Positions 37,125 to 45,911 of a stretch of 64,000 nucleotides of DNA are shown here, piece after piece. Where the stretch lies: NCBI RefSeq assembly GCF_000284375.1, contig NC_017249.1, positions 6,178,001 through 6,242,000 of the forward strand, written 5' to 3'. A program made the position numbers and the translations under genes. Under the pieces are notes generated by a model. That model worked only from the letters and a program-made list of their open reading frames with translations, was not told the origin of the DNA and ran no database searches. Source of the stretch: Bradyrhizobium japonicum USDA 6. Its GTDB lineage: Bacteria; Pseudomonadota; Alphaproteobacteria; Rhizobiales; Xanthobacteraceae. The stretch's first letter is position 1, and every line of letters starts with the position of its first letter.

Positions 37125-37793
37125 ATGACTGCCAGAGCCGCCTTACGCCGCACGATGCGCGCCCTGCCCTTTGCCGCGGTATTCGCCGCGAGCAGCGCCT
37201 GCGCCGCCGACCTGTCGCCGCGCTATGCCGCGCCCTCCTCGGCCTACACGGCGCCGCAGCCGGTGTATTCGTGGACAGGTCTCTATGCGGGCTTCAACGC
37301 CGGCTACGCAGAGAGCGGCGACGACGCGTTCAATAATCTCGTCGGCATCAGCGCCGGCAAGGTCAAGGGCGCCGTCGGCGGCGTGCAGATTGGCTACAAC
37401 TACCAGCTCTCGCCGATGTTCGTGGTCGGCATCGAGAATGACTTCGAGGGCGGCGACATCAAGAACCACGACGCGCTCAACAGCGCCGCGGTGAGCATCC
37501 CCTGGTACATGACCGGCCGCGCCCGCGCCGGCATCGCGACGATGGATTCACGGCTGCTGTTCTTCGGGACCGCGGGTCTTGCCACCGGCGAGTTGAAGGA
37601 CGGGCCGATCAACAAGATGAAGATGGGCTGGACCGCGGGCGGCGGCGTCGAATGGGCGTTCCTGCCGAAATGGTCGGCCAAGGCCGAATATCTCTACACC
37701 GAGTTCAAGCACGACGATCTGCCGGACTGGAACGCCGCCAAATTCCACACCTTCCGCGTCGGCGTGAACTATCATTTCGATCTGCTCCGCTGA
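37125..37793 (+). CDS. Outer-membrane beta-barrel protein (Omp25/RopB family)
   Basis: 222 residues. A signal peptide ending at SACAADL is followed by a short Tyr/Pro/Ala linker, then YSWTGLYAGFNAGY, GGVQIGYNYQLSPMFVVGIENDFEG, YMTGRARAGIATMDSRLLFFGTAGLA and KAEYLYTEF, closing with FRVGVNYHFDLL, whose aromatic end is typical of a barrel strand. Abundant outer-membrane proteins of this family are present in many copies in Rhizobiales. The ATG at 37125 has GGAG upstream. Confidence 0.9.
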   Translation: MTARAALRRTMRALPFAAVFAASSACAADLSPRYAAPSSAYTAPQPVYSWTGLYAGFNAGYAESGDDAFNNLVGISAGKVKGAVGGVQIGYNYQLSPMFVVGIENDFEGGDIKNHDALNSAAVSIPWYMTGRARAGIATMDSRLLFFGTAGLATGELKDGPINKMKMGWTAGGGVEWAFLPKWSAKAEYLYTEFKHDDLPDWNAAKFHTFRVGVNYHFDLLR

Positions 37794-37809
37794 GGCGGAT
37801 CGACGAGGA

Positions 37810-37829
37810 GCCGGATTTTGCGATCCGGC
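37810..37829. terminator. Possible bidirectional terminator
   Basis: GCCGGAT-TTTGCG-ATCCGGC forms a perfect 7-base stem between the convergent outer-membrane and dusA genes. There is no long T run, so function is uncertain. Confidence 0.35.
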
Positions 37830-37845
37830 CCTTCACCCGTTTGGG

Positions 37846-38841
37846 CTAGGCCGCGGCCTCCGCCGGAGCACGCGCACCGACACGCGCGATCGCATCGCGC
37901 AGCACGTCCACGCCGGCGCCCGGCTTCACCCCCTGCTCGGCAAGATGGCGGCGAAAGGCGCGCGCGCCGGGCACGGCGTGGAACGCCCCGACGAAATGCC
38001 GCGTGATCGCATGCAGCCGCGTGCCCCGCGCAAGCTGCTGCTCGATATAGGGCATCATCGCTTCGAGCGCGTCCTGCATCGTCGCATGCGGCGCCGCTTC
38101 GCCGAAGATGTCTTGATCGACGGCGAGCAGCCGCCATGGCTCCTGATAGGCGGCGCGGCCGAGCATCACGCCGTCGACGTGCTCGAGATGCGCTTTCGCC
38201 TCGTCGACACCGGGGATGCCGCCGTTGATGATGATGGGCACATCAGGCATCGCGCGCTTGAGGCGATAGACGCGGTCATAGTCGAGCGGCGGGATGTCGC
38301 GGTTCTCCTTCGGCGACAGACCGTTGAGCCAGGCCTTGCGGGCATGCACGATCAGCGCATCGCAGCCTGAGGCGACCACTCCGCGCGCAAGCGTATCGAG
38401 CGCGACCTCCGGATCCTGATCGTCGATGCCGATGCGGCATTTGACGGTGACGGGAATGGAAACCGCGCCCTTCATCGCGTCGACACATCGCGCCACAAGC
38501 TCCGGTTCCGCCATGAGGCAGGCTCCAAAGCGGCCATCCTTCACACGATCCGACGGGCAGCCGACATTGAGGTTGATCTCGTCATAGCCGAACTCTTCGC
38601 CGATCCGCGCGGCCTGTGCGAGCTCGCGCGGATCCGACCCGCCAAGCTGAAGCGCCACCGGATGCTCGACCGCGTCGAACCCGAGCAGCCGCTCCCGGTC
38701 GCCATGAATGATGGCGCCGGTCGTCAGCATCTCCGTATAGAGCAGCGCCCGCCGCGTCAGATGGCGATGGAACACCCGACAGCGGCTATCGGTCCAGTCC
38801 ATCATCGGAGCCACGGAAAACTTTAATCTTTGTAAATTCAA
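37846..38841 (-). CDS. dusA: tRNA-dihydrouridine synthase DusA
   Basis: A 331-residue FMN enzyme that reduces uridine 20/20a in the tRNA D-loop. FSVAPMMDWTDSRCRVFHR, VALQLGGSDP, EINLNVGCPSDRVKDGRFGACLM (catalytic Cys), VKCRIGIDD and IINGGIP are family blocks, and the length is normal. The start is TTG at 38841, with weak ribosome-binding sequence. The 5' end appears to be supplied by an inserted island: the original-looking 5' end lies at 55160-55207. Confidence 0.93.
   Translation of the reverse strand: MNLQRLKFSVAPMMDWTDSRCRVFHRHLTRRALLYTEMLTTGAIIHGDRERLLGFDAVEHPVALQLGGSDPRELAQAARIGEEFGYDEINLNVGCPSDRVKDGRFGACLMAEPELVARCVDAMKGAVSIPVTVKCRIGIDDQDPEVALDTLARGVVASGCDALIVHARKAWLNGLSPKENRDIPPLDYDRVYRLKRAMPDVPIIINGGIPGVDEAKAHLEHVDGVMLGRAAYQEPWRLLAVDQDIFGEAAPHATMQDALEAMMPYIEQQLARGTRLHAITRHFVGAFHAVPGARAFRRHLAEQGVKPGAGVDVLRDAIARVGARAPAEAAA
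38798..38823 (-). other. Attachment-site half inside dusA (island left end)
   Basis: The segment encoding FSVAPMMD in dusA. 23 of its 26 bases match 55164-55189 in the same orientation. dusA is a documented integration site for prophages and islands in proteobacteria. The differing bases are at 38809, 38812 and 38821. Confidence 0.7.
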
Positions 38842-39099
38842 CAGCTTGATCTTGATTTCAGCTCGCGCAGCCCACAGTACCGCTTTCGAGCTATCCCGCG
38901 CAGGTCATTGCTATACATTCATTGCCCAGGCATGCACCACTTTCAACAGAAAGAATTTCGCTTCTTGGCAGGGAGAGCACCGGGAAAGGACGACCAACCT
39001 TTGCGGTCAGTTCGGCCGCTCGGCGTGGTTGACGAAAATGGCTCTGCCATGGCCTACCGCACTCGCCGCCGCCGCGATCGTGTGCAGTAAGACGACACG

Positions 39100-39282
39100 T
39101 CACTGTGTTGCTGCGCTTCGCTCGAACGGCCTGTTTTCGGCGATGAACCTCGCCGCCAGCACCAAAGCGCCCATCGAGAACTCTTTTCCGTGCGCAGCGA
39201 TCATGCGCTCCGATAGCTCCGCCAGCTCTTTGAAGAACTGATCCTTACTTTCGGCTTCATTTGGCACTCGAGCTACAGTCAT
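39100..39282 (-). CDS. Hypothetical protein, 60 aa
   Basis: A strong AGGAGG lies about six bases before the ATG at 39282. The product is helical and charged (FFKELAELSERMIAAHGKEF), without leader or cysteines. It follows the WD40-like gene by 36 bases and is the last gene of the regulator operon. No family recognised. Confidence 0.6.
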   Translation of the reverse strand: MTVARVPNEAESKDQFFKELAELSERMIAAHGKEFSMGALVLAARFIAENRPFERSAATQ

Positions 39283-39318
39283 GGATTTCCTCCTGGTGCT
39301 CTCCGCCCCGGCTCGCTG

Positions 39319-40434
39319 TTACTTGAAGATTTGCGGCGGAAACGTCACGATCGCCGCTTCTCCGCCGCAGGTTCCGACTGCAAGATGCTGGCCATCGGCG
39401 GACCATCGAAGGGCTTGGACGGCGCCGCCACCGGGCGGTTTGACAACCAATTCGTCGGGATGTCCGATCCTCGCGACGACGACCCTGCCGTCGCTGTACC
39501 CTGCCGCGATCAGGGGACGCCCGGGGTGCACATCGACCGCCTCGACGAGGATGAATCCGCCACGACCGGTGCTGAGGCTCGTCGGCTGTTCGCTTCCGTC
39601 GTCGAGGCTGAGAACGTCCCATGCGATCATCCGATAGGCCCCGCTCGTCGCAAGAACGCGGGAGTCTGCACTCCACGAAAGAGATCCAACGCTTGCAGGA
39701 TAGCTCGGCATCCGAACGGTGCGCACATCGGAAAGGCGCAGCAACACAATTCCGGCTTCTTCGACGCACATTGCCAACCAGCTTCCATCGGGACTCCACG
39801 CCAAGCTGGAGATGAAACCCAACGCAAATGTAGCGGTGGGCTCCGGGCGGAGTCCGAAGGCACGCACAAGCAGACAACCGTCAGCTCCTATCGCGAAGCT
39901 CCGACCATCCGGCGAAACGGCCATCGCGGATGAACGCCCCCCCGCACGCTCCTGGAGCCATCCGACATCGCCGTTGGAATCGCAATATATGACCGACCCG
40001 CCGGAGGCAGCCAGAACGCCGCCAGCGTTCACCGGGGCGACGAGATCGATCGGGGGCCCTAATTTCGCGGCTTGTCGAGTGACACCGGACGCCGACACGT
40101 GCAGCAACTGACTGCCATCGCTTGCGATGAAGCCATCAGGCTCGATCGAGGCGAGATGAAGAGAGGCATCGCTGATGACGACTTTCGTCAACGGCGGGGC
40201 CGGATTCCGCCGCGGGGATATCGTCGGCCGGCCGCCGTCCAAGGCCATACGATAGCGATCCTTCGGCGGTTCGCTATCGGCCAGCGGAGCAATTGCCAAA
40301 GAGCCATCGGCAAGCGCGAATGCCACTGCCTGTCCGGCAGCGTCGAAGGTCGCGTCCGTAACGGGCGCACCCACGTTCCAATGCCGACCAAGCAAGGCAT
40401 AGAGCGTTGCCGTCTCAGCTTCCATCGTGTCCAT
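39319..40434 (-). CDS. WD40/beta-propeller repeat protein, 371 aa
   Basis: The ATG at 40434 has GGTGAGG six bases upstream; a GTG at 40446 overlapping the previous stop is an alternative. Propeller-type repeats are visible: VTDATFDAAGQAVAFALADGSLAI, SSAMAVSPDGRSFAIGADG, ISSLAWSPDGSWLAMCVEE, VGSLSWSADSRVLATSG, VEAVDVHPGRPLIAAGYSDG and VQALRWSADGQHLAVGTCGG, enough for a six- or seven-bladed ring. No signal peptide, so it should act in the cytoplasm as a scaffold. It sits in one transcript with the sigma-54 activator of the monooxygenase locus. Role unknown. Confidence 0.8.
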   Translation of the reverse strand: MDTMEAETATLYALLGRHWNVGAPVTDATFDAAGQAVAFALADGSLAIAPLADSEPPKDRYRMALDGGRPTISPRRNPAPPLTKVVISDASLHLASIEPDGFIASDGSQLLHVSASGVTRQAAKLGPPIDLVAPVNAGGVLAASGGSVIYCDSNGDVGWLQERAGGRSSAMAVSPDGRSFAIGADGCLLVRAFGLRPEPTATFALGFISSLAWSPDGSWLAMCVEEAGIVLLRLSDVRTVRMPSYPASVGSLSWSADSRVLATSGAYRMIAWDVLSLDDGSEQPTSLSTGRGGFILVEAVDVHPGRPLIAAGYSDGRVVVARIGHPDELVVKPPGGGAVQALRWSADGQHLAVGTCGGEAAIVTFPPQIFK

Positions 40435-40442
40435 CCGTCGCC

Positions 40443-40751
40443 TCACCTGCCGGTAGCAATACGCCTGTCGAGTTCTTCAAGGCGTCGTTCCAGCGCGGCG
40501 CATTGGACGTCGCATGCCAGCATTCCGGCCTTTGCTTCTTTCAAGCGCTCGTGCGCTTCCTCGATAGCATGGGCGAACGCATGCGAACCGCCTGTCGCCG
40601 CAATCTCCTGCTCAATTCTCTGGATCTCGAATTCTGCTCCGCCAGCAAGCTGCTGGTTCAGAAGGGTCCATGATTGCGCGGCCGATATCTGCTGAACGAC
40701 GAGCAACCGCTCCTTCAGCATTTCGACAAGGACCTCCGGATCGACATTCAT
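40443..40751 (-). CDS. Coiled-coil hypothetical protein, 102 aa
   Basis: The ATG at 40751 overlaps the stop of the preceding gene (ATGA). The product is almost wholly helical: LVEMLKERLLVVQQIS, then FEIQRIEQEIAATGG and CAALERRLEELDRRIATG with heptad spacing, so a coiled coil or helical hairpin is expected. No family recognised. Its overlaps with both neighbours imply coordinated synthesis and perhaps a complex with the WD40 protein. Confidence 0.65.
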   Translation of the reverse strand: MNVDPEVLVEMLKERLLVVQQISAAQSWTLLNQQLAGGAEFEIQRIEQEIAATGGSHAFAHAIEEAHERLKEAKAGMLACDVQCAALERRLEELDRRIATGR

Positions 40752-41197
40752 GCGCCCGACTCGATTTGATCTAGGATCCGCTGGAGGCCCCGGACATCGG
40801 ATACGAAGTGTCGCTGCGCGTCGTTGACGTGAGATTGCAGCGAGTCCCACAGATCGACCCTCAGCAACCGCGCCGGATCGCCCGCCATCGTCTCGATGGT
40901 CTGCAGGCCAAACTGATGCCGCAATCCGATACCCTGCAATACGAAATCCGACAGCTCGCGTGCATGCGTTTCGACGAAAGGTCGCAGTAACGGATGTACG
41001 CCGTAGCTCATGCCGCGCTTTGCGAGCTCCGTCTCGATGAACTTGATGAAATGCCGCACCAGCAAGCTTTGGCTTTCGCCAACGAGGTGAACCACGAAAG
41101 TGACGTCGCGGTCGGCGCGCGCGAGGATCTGCGAGGCCAGCGTCGCCGCGGGTAACGGACCTTCCCCGCCCTTTTGTTCATCCCAGACAGCCGCCAT
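40748..41197 (-). CDS. Hypothetical protein, 149 aa
   Basis: Starts 14 bases after the stop of the sigma-54 activator. Mixed alpha/beta content, with VTFVVHLVGESQSLLVRHFIK and GVHPLLRPFVETHAREL; several histidines but no recognised motif, leader or membrane segment. Translationally coupled to the coiled-coil gene. I do not recognise a family. Confidence 0.65.
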   Translation of the reverse strand: MAAVWDEQKGGEGPLPAATLASQILARADRDVTFVVHLVGESQSLLVRHFIKFIETELAKRGMSYGVHPLLRPFVETHARELSDFVLQGIGLRHQFGLQTIETMAGDPARLLRVDLWDSLQSHVNDAQRHFVSDVRGLQRILDQIESGA

Positions 41198-41211
41198 GCC
41201 AGCCCCGATCG

Positions 41212-43260
41212 CTAGGTTCGGGAACGGTATTGGTGCAATTTTCGGTATAGCGTAGCGCGCGAAAGCCCCAGCTTTTCCGCGGCGGCGGCAATATTGCCGC
41301 CGGCGTTTGCGACGGCCCTCTCGATGGCACGACGCTCCATCTCGTCAAAGCGCGCGACCTCGTCACCCTCCGATCCCGTCGCCCTATTCTCCGACTGCAC
41401 GGAGATTGAGGGAGGTTGAGCCGGAGTGACCTCCAAGAAATCCTCTGGCAAGTCCCTGGGAGTGACGATGCCGGTTATCGTCATCAGCACGAGGTTCTCA
41501 ATCAGATTGCGCAACTCGCGAACGTTTCCCGGCCAGGAATAGCGGCGCAGTAACTCCATAGTGGCCGCCTCGAAGCGCAACGGCTGGGTGCTGTAGATCG
41601 TCGCGAATTGTCTGTTGAAGTGATCGATCAGTATCTCGACATCGCCCAGCCGCTCGCGGAGCGGTGGGATGGTGAACCTGACGACGCCGATCCGGAAGTA
41701 CAGATCTTTGCGGAAACGTCCCTCGGCCACTTCCTGCTTCAGATTCCGATTGGTCGACGCCACAAGCCGGACGTCCACCGCACGCGCCTTGCTGTCACCT
41801 AGTCTGTACACCGCACGCTCTTCCAACACACGGAGCAGGTAAGGTTGCAGGTCCATCGGCATCTCGCCGATCTCGTCGAGGCTAAGCACACCGCCATTGG
41901 CAAACTCGAATCGTCCTGGCCTCCCCTCCCGTGTGGCGCCGGTATAAGCGCCCGGTGCATGCCCGAATAACTCGCCGCCGAGCAACTCTTTCGAGACCGC
42001 ACCGCAATTGAAGGCAACAAAAGGCTCCTTGCCCGTCTTCTGACTGGCGGCATGAACCAGGCGGGCGAAGAGTTCCTTGCCGACGCCCGTTTCGCCCTCG
42101 AGCAGGATTGCTGTCCGGCCGAGCGCGGCTCGTTCAATTTTCTGCACCACCTCAAGCAATGCCTCGCTACATCCGACGATTGCTTCTTTTGCCGACATCA
42201 GGGCTGCGCGGGTTGTCGGCAACATTTCGGATGCAGCAGGATTTGTCCGCGGCTTCGAAGCAAGCACGAGCATTGCGCCCTTCACGACCCCGTCGACGAC
42301 CAGTGGCTCGATCCGCTGCTCGCGCAACTCCTCGGGTAACCCCTCGGCCAAGTCTTTGCCCAGCAGGCCTTCGCGACTTGGAAGGATCTGCGACCCAATG
42401 TTCAATTCACGAGACTGCGCGATCCGCCGCCAGCGGGCCGACGCCATATCGTTGTGATGGATGACCCGACCAAAGCGATCCAGGATCACCACGCCGTCGG
42501 CACTGCCCATCCCTGGCATTCGAGAAATGCTTGCCTCGAGCAGGCGTATTCTTTCGAGCCGAAGCTTTTCCGAGAGTGCAAGCTCAATATGATTGGCCGC
42601 GATCACCGCCAGCGCGACATTGTGACGATGAAAGATCGCCTGGGGTCCGGAAAAGTCGATGATGCCTATGATGCTGCCGTCGATCGGGCTACGAATGGGG
42701 CTACCAACGCAGGTCCAGGCCTTGATGCCCTCGGAAAAATGCTCCGCGGCGTGGACATGAACCGGTTTTCCCGTGACGAGCGCCGTGCCAATGCCGTTAG
42801 TCCCGGTCACCGTCTCTCCCCAGGCTGCGCCGACTTCGAGGCGGATATCGTGCCCGGCATCGATCGTTCGTTGATCGCCGCCGACGTCGAGGACGACACC
42901 ATTCCTGTCGGTGATGACGAGCATTGTGGCCGCATCTCCAAGCACTTCCGCGACGCGGCGGAAAGTCTGGGCGCTGGAGCCGAGCAGATCGTCATTCTTC
43001 AGACGCAGCTCATAGAGGTCATCCGGCGAAGTGATGAAGCTGCTGCCCTTGCAGTGTGCATTGACTCCCGACTTGATGCTGCGCTGCCATGATTCTTCGA
43101 TCACGCCTCGCACCAGAGCATTCTCGCGCTTCGCGTCTCCAAACGTCAGGAAGTTTTCCCACGCTCTGTTGGTCTCCCGTTCATCGTACGGCCGCCCCTG
43201 CTCCGCCTCCGCGGCATCCGGAATTTTGTAGCCTTCCAGGGAAAACGGCGGCTTAGCCAT
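41212..43260 (-). CDS. Sigma-54-dependent activator, AcoR/MimR type
   Basis: A 682-residue regulator. The N-terminal part holds a GAF domain (about 90-230: LVITDRNGVVLDVGGDQRT, GTNGIGTALVTGKPVHVHAAEHF), then a PAS-like segment. The AAA+ domain has Walker A GETGVGKE, the sigma-54 contact loop GAYTGA (a GAFTGA variant) and Walker B LSLDEIGEM; a Fis-type helix-turn-helix ends the protein (NIAAAAEKLGLSRATLYRK). This is the layout of the acetoin regulator AcoR and of MimR, which activates propane/acetone monooxygenase operons. Start at 43260; an ATG at 43278 is also possible. It heads the operon with the 149-aa, coiled-coil, WD40 and 60-aa genes. Confidence 0.9.
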   Translation of the reverse strand: MAKPPFSLEGYKIPDAAEAEQGRPYDERETNRAWENFLTFGDAKRENALVRGVIEESWQRSIKSGVNAHCKGSSFITSPDDLYELRLKNDDLLGSSAQTFRRVAEVLGDAATMLVITDRNGVVLDVGGDQRTIDAGHDIRLEVGAAWGETVTGTNGIGTALVTGKPVHVHAAEHFSEGIKAWTCVGSPIRSPIDGSIIGIIDFSGPQAIFHRHNVALAVIAANHIELALSEKLRLERIRLLEASISRMPGMGSADGVVILDRFGRVIHHNDMASARWRRIAQSRELNIGSQILPSREGLLGKDLAEGLPEELREQRIEPLVVDGVVKGAMLVLASKPRTNPAASEMLPTTRAALMSAKEAIVGCSEALLEVVQKIERAALGRTAILLEGETGVGKELFARLVHAASQKTGKEPFVAFNCGAVSKELLGGELFGHAPGAYTGATREGRPGRFEFANGGVLSLDEIGEMPMDLQPYLLRVLEERAVYRLGDSKARAVDVRLVASTNRNLKQEVAEGRFRKDLYFRIGVVRFTIPPLRERLGDVEILIDHFNRQFATIYSTQPLRFEAATMELLRRYSWPGNVRELRNLIENLVLMTITGIVTPRDLPEDFLEVTPAQPPSISVQSENRATGSEGDEVARFDEMERRAIERAVANAGGNIAAAAEKLGLSRATLYRKLHQYRSRT

Positions 43261-43380
43261 GAACGTTTCCGTCAGCATTGGAGCACCGAACCTATATTGG
43301 CAAACAGCAGCTTGATCGGCAGAAAACGACATGGGCCGGACCAACGAGATCGATGTTCTCGGCGGCCCGGCTTACGAAGA

Positions 43381-43875
43381 TCATTCGACGGTTCTGGCAA
43401 TAGCGTCCAAGCCGAGACGGCCTGAGATGATCTGCTCCAGGCGCGCTTCCGACGTCTCGTCGGGAACGCTCACTCCCTCGAGGTCGATCAGGACCTTGCA
43501 CAATTCGTCGTCGAGCGGCTCGAAGATCCCATTCTCGCGTGTCGCCAAAGCGAAACATCGCGATTGGCCGCTGCCGCGCAATTCACCGACAAAATGGAGC
43601 TGTCGCCCCGACGCGAGATCGGCAATCACGACGCGGCCGTTATAGCTGATCCGCACATAGGGTTCGACCTCTTTCGGACGAGCCGGAGGCGTGGACCAGA
43701 GCTTGCCTGATGGCTGGGGCTCAATGGGCGGCGTCGGATTGCGCAACTCCTGCCAACGCCCGAGCGTCAGATGGTTGGCGAGCGAGTTGATCTTCGTGCG
43801 GTTCTTCTGAAGGAAGTCCTTCGCCTTGAGCTCTTCGCGATGCGGACCATCACGTTTGGAGATGATGTAGGCCAT
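43381..43875 (-). CDS. Hypothetical protein between groEL-like and regulator genes, 164 aa
   Basis: The ATG at 43875 has a strong GGAGG upstream. The N-terminal 70 residues are charged and Pro-rich (MAYIISKRDGPHREELKAK, PIEPQPSGKLWSTPPARP); then comes a compact beta-rich part (YVRISYNGRVVIADLASGRQ, LHFVGELRGSGQSRCFALAT) and a helical end. No domain recognised and no leader. It is codirectional with the monooxygenase operon and the regulator, 298 bases downstream of the chaperonin gene. Confidence 0.65.
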   Translation of the reverse strand: MAYIISKRDGPHREELKAKDFLQKNRTKINSLANHLTLGRWQELRNPTPPIEPQPSGKLWSTPPARPKEVEPYVRISYNGRVVIADLASGRQLHFVGELRGSGQSRCFALATRENGIFEPLDDELCKVLIDLEGVSVPDETSEARLEQIISGRLGLDAIARTVE

Positions 43876-44173
43876 GTCCCGTTTCCTCCTGCCCCGCTGG
43901 TCGGACCGTGGAGGCTTGTTGCATCGCCTCCTTCGGCCCATGCCGGAGCTTCCAAGATTGTAACTCGTTCTAGACCGTTGTCACCGTCCAATCACTCCGC
44001 GATAGTCAGGGCGTCGCCACCACCTGGCGCTTCACCCCGACCTCGACGACGGAGCCGGAAATTACGGCTCGGAAGCACAGCGCCGCAAAAAAGACCCACC
44101 TGTGATAGTGCATCATCCGAGCGCCGGATCCTTAGGCACCGCCCTGGCGCAACGCGAACCGCGTTCAAGTGGT
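43876..44173. other. Intergenic region, no gene seen
   Basis: Nearly 300 bases between the chaperonin-like gene and the 164-aa gene, both on the minus strand. I looked for a -24/-12 promoter and found none that fits well. Confidence 0.35.
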
Positions 44174-45805
44174 TCAGGCCCGCCCAAGCTTCTCTGCCCC
44201 GCCGCCCAACGCAGGTCCCTGCGTCGGATCAAGATACTCCGGCACATCGGCAACCAGCGTGTTGGTCGTCAGCACCAGCGTGGCCACGGAAGCGGCGTTT
44301 CGAAGCGCGGTATACGTCACCCTGACCGGGTCGACGATGCCGGCCGATACCATGTCGATGAACACGCCGTTTGCAGCGTCGAACCCGACCCCGGCCCGCG
44401 AACTTTGCAGCTCGGCCACAACTTTCGCTGCATCATGGCCAGCATTTCGGGCGATGAAAGCGGCGGGACGCGACAAGGTTTCGCGCACCAGCTTGATGCC
44501 TTCACCCAGGTCTCCATTGATGTTGCCGAGGGCGCGCGCCACCACCGGCGCACACTGCGCCAACGCCGTCCCACCGCCCGGCACGATCCCCTCCTCGGCC
44601 GCGGCTCTCGCAGCACTGAGCGCATCGTCGATCAACTGGATCGTACGCTTCTGCTCGACCGGCGTGACGCCGCCCGCGAAGATCACGGCGGTCCCACCCG
44701 AAAGTTTAGCCAGGCGCTCCTTGAGCTTGTCCTGCTCGATGTTCGGCGGTGCCAGATCGTGCTGCTTGGCTACCTGCTGACGACGCGCGGCGATCGCCGC
44801 GTCGTCCCCGCCGCCGCGGATGATCACCGTCTCGCGCGCACTGGCCCGAGCCTGCCGCGCAGTGCCGAGGTCCGCAAGGCTTGTCTCTTCCAGCTTTCCC
44901 CCGAGCTCGCGGGCGATGACCCGTCCGCCGGTTATGATTGCGAGGTCGTCCATCATGGCCTTGCGCCAGTGACCATAGTCGGGCGGATTGACCACCAGGA
45001 TCTTGCCGCGGTTGCCTTCGCCAAGCAGCGTGACAACCACTTCCGGTGCAATCTCTTCGGCAACGATGACGAGCGGTTTCCCGGTCTCCGCGACCCTCGC
45101 GCGCACCGCTGACAGCTCGCCCGGCGTCTTGATTTTCAGGTCCGTCAGCAGAATGTAGGGCTGATCCAGCACCACTTCCATCTTCTCGGCGTCCGTTACC
45201 ATATGGTGGGAAATGTAGCCACGGTCGAATGACATGCCCTCGACGACCTCGAGCGTGGTGCTCGTCGTCAGCCCGTAATCGGAACTGATGACGCCATCCT
45301 TTCCGACGCGCTCCACCGCCTCGGCGATCAGACCGCCCAGATGAGAGTCGGTCGACGCAATCGTTGCCACGGCCTGTAGCGTGTCGCGGTCCGATACTGG
45401 AATTGCCGCACTCCTCAGGCTCTCGACGACGACTTCGACGGCCCGGTCGATCCCCTTGCAGAGATCGACCGCCTTGGCGCCGCGCTCGAGGGCCGCAACG
45501 CCTCCTTGAATGAGACCGTTCGCAAGCACCATCGCCGTCGTCGTACCGTCGCCGGCGACCTCGTTGGTCTGCATCGAGACCTCGCGCACCACCTGCGCGC
45601 CCATGTTCTCGAAGCGATCCGGCAATTCGATCTCGGAGGCAATGGTGACACCATCGCGCGATACGATGGGCGTGCCGATCGGCCTGTCGACCATCGCGTT
45701 CATGCCCTTGGGACCGAGCGTCGATTCGATCGCGGCGGCCAGCTTCTGAACTCCACGCGCAAGAGCGCGGCGAGCTTCTATGTCATGCAGCAGAACTTTT
45801 GGCAT
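44174..45805 (-). CDS. Divergent GroEL-like chaperonin (MimG type)
   Basis: A 543-residue chaperonin-60 relative. IESTLGPKGMNAMVD, DGVTIASEIELPDRFENMGAQVV, NEVAGDGTTTAMVLANGLI and GIVPGGGTALAQC are the ATP-binding blocks, but the sequence is well diverged, lacks the Gly-Gly-Met tail (ends GGGAEKLGRA) and has no groES beside it. In actinobacterial propane/acetone (mim, prm) loci a similar dedicated chaperonin is needed to fold the hydroxylase, so the same role is likely here. Same strand as the monooxygenase genes. Confidence 0.88.
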   Translation of the reverse strand: MPKVLLHDIEARRALARGVQKLAAAIESTLGPKGMNAMVDRPIGTPIVSRDGVTIASEIELPDRFENMGAQVVREVSMQTNEVAGDGTTTAMVLANGLIQGGVAALERGAKAVDLCKGIDRAVEVVVESLRSAAIPVSDRDTLQAVATIASTDSHLGGLIAEAVERVGKDGVISSDYGLTTSTTLEVVEGMSFDRGYISHHMVTDAEKMEVVLDQPYILLTDLKIKTPGELSAVRARVAETGKPLVIVAEEIAPEVVVTLLGEGNRGKILVVNPPDYGHWRKAMMDDLAIITGGRVIARELGGKLEETSLADLGTARQARASARETVIIRGGGDDAAIAARRQQVAKQHDLAPPNIEQDKLKERLAKLSGGTAVIFAGGVTPVEQKRTIQLIDDALSAARAAAEEGIVPGGGTALAQCAPVVARALGNINGDLGEGIKLVRETLSRPAAFIARNAGHDAAKVVAELQSSRAGVGFDAANGVFIDMVSAGIVDPVRVTYTALRNAASVATLVLTTNTLVADVPEYLDPTQGPALGGGAEKLGRA

Positions 45806-45911
45806 TGCGTTTCACTCCCACGTGGTCGTTTCTTGGATGATCAGGCCGGGCGAACTTGATGTCCGCTCCGTTTTGTCGACACTTACAGGTCGCGCGTGCA
45901 TCAGCGCGACC

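Noticed and set aside
38842..39099. Possible integrase remnant beside dusA
   Set aside because: No tyrosine-recombinase motif found in any frame of this stretch.
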